Part shown: one piece after another, positions 63,767 through 64,000 of the stretch
Layout of the letters: the number at the start of each line of letters is the position of its first letter
How positions within the stretch are numbered: position 1 is the stretch's first letter
From: Lamellibrachia columna
Lineage: Eukaryota; Annelida; Polychaeta; Sabellida; Siboglinidae
NCBI GenBank assembly: GCA_963662155.1
Contig: OY759263.1
Coordinates: 18,410,394-18,474,393, forward strand
Length of the DNA stretch: 64,000 nucleotides
Reading direction: 5' to 3'
Made by a program: the position numbers and the translations under genes
Notes under the pieces: generated by a model
The model's database searches: none
What the model saw: only the letters and a program-made list of their open reading frames with translations
Told to the model about the DNA's origin: nothing

Positions 63767-64000
63767 GTGGGAGGTTGACCCTGAAAATGTGTTTGAAGTC
63801 GGAGGTTGGCCCTGAAAATGTGTTTGAAGTCGGAGGTTGGCCCTGAAAATGTGTTTGAAGTCGGCGGTTGGCCCTGAAATTGTGTTTGAAGTCGGAGGTT
63901 GGCCCTGAAAATGTGTTTGAAGTCGGCGGTTGGCCCTGAAATTGTGTTTGAAGTCGGTGGTTGGCCCTGAAAATGTGTTTGAAGTCGGCGGTTGGCCCTG
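63767..64000. repeat. 31-bp minisatellite running off the window
   Basis: Unit GGTTGGCCCTGAAAATGTGT plus TTGAAGTCGGA, about 7.5 copies, with AGG/CGG/TGG and AAA/AAT variants. It continues past 64000. Confidence 0.95.

Overview
This window is nuclear DNA of an animal, most likely an invertebrate metazoan. The evidence is spliced genes with GT-AG introns, AT-rich introns and intergenic DNA, and LINE, SINE, hAT and MITE-type repeats; there are no bacterial operon features. I cannot name the species. A lancelet-like or other marine invertebrate would fit, but that is a guess.

Two host genes lie head to head. UBXN4 (ER UBX-domain cofactor of the VCP/p97 ATPase) runs on the minus strand from its start codon at 22314 leftwards. 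Eleven exons can be joined in frame, and the C-terminal exon(s) lie beyond position 1 or were not found. STARD3/MLN64 (MENTAL plus START sterol-transfer protein of late endosomes) runs on the plus strand. It has a likely 5' untranslated exon ending at 22882 and 14 coding exons from 35161 to 60126, giving about 507 residues. The roughly 0.5 kb between 22314 and 22882 is a probable shared promoter. Both proteins act at the ER or at ER contact sites, but nothing in the sequence shows that they work together.

Almost everything else is repeats. 1-22 kb: UBXN4 introns packed with minisatellites (units of 20, 32, 21, 27, 31, 33 and 49/57 bp), LINE fragments, a SINE, and a probable DNA transposon (18.38-20.27 kb). 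22.97-34.4 kb: two adjacent copies of an unusual element whose long terminal direct repeats themselves have inverted-repeat ends; the second copy is broken open by nested insertions (RTE inside a jockey/CR1-like LINE inside a terminal repeat, a hAT remnant, and a second RTE). 35-60 kb: STARD3 exons separated by minisatellites (29, 45, 39, 23, 56 and 31 bp units), MITEs, SINEs and LINE remnants. 60-64 kb: 3' flank with alternating purine-pyrimidine arrays and a further 31-bp array running off the end.

The main candidates for something new are these. (1) An apparently intact CR1-like retrotransposon at 43.16-47.45 kb, antisense in a STARD3 intron. Its ORF1 ends at a canonical -1 frameshift heptamer directly before the stop, in the right phase to enter ORF2, and ORF2 has no ATG before its endonuclease domain. 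(2) A 129-bp U12-type intron in UBXN4 with textbook donor and branch site but an AT 3' terminus. (3) The terminal-repeat element family at 22.97-34.4 kb. (4) A 3.7-kb, 32-bp satellite in which each unit carries an EBF/COE-like TCCCNNGGGA palindrome.
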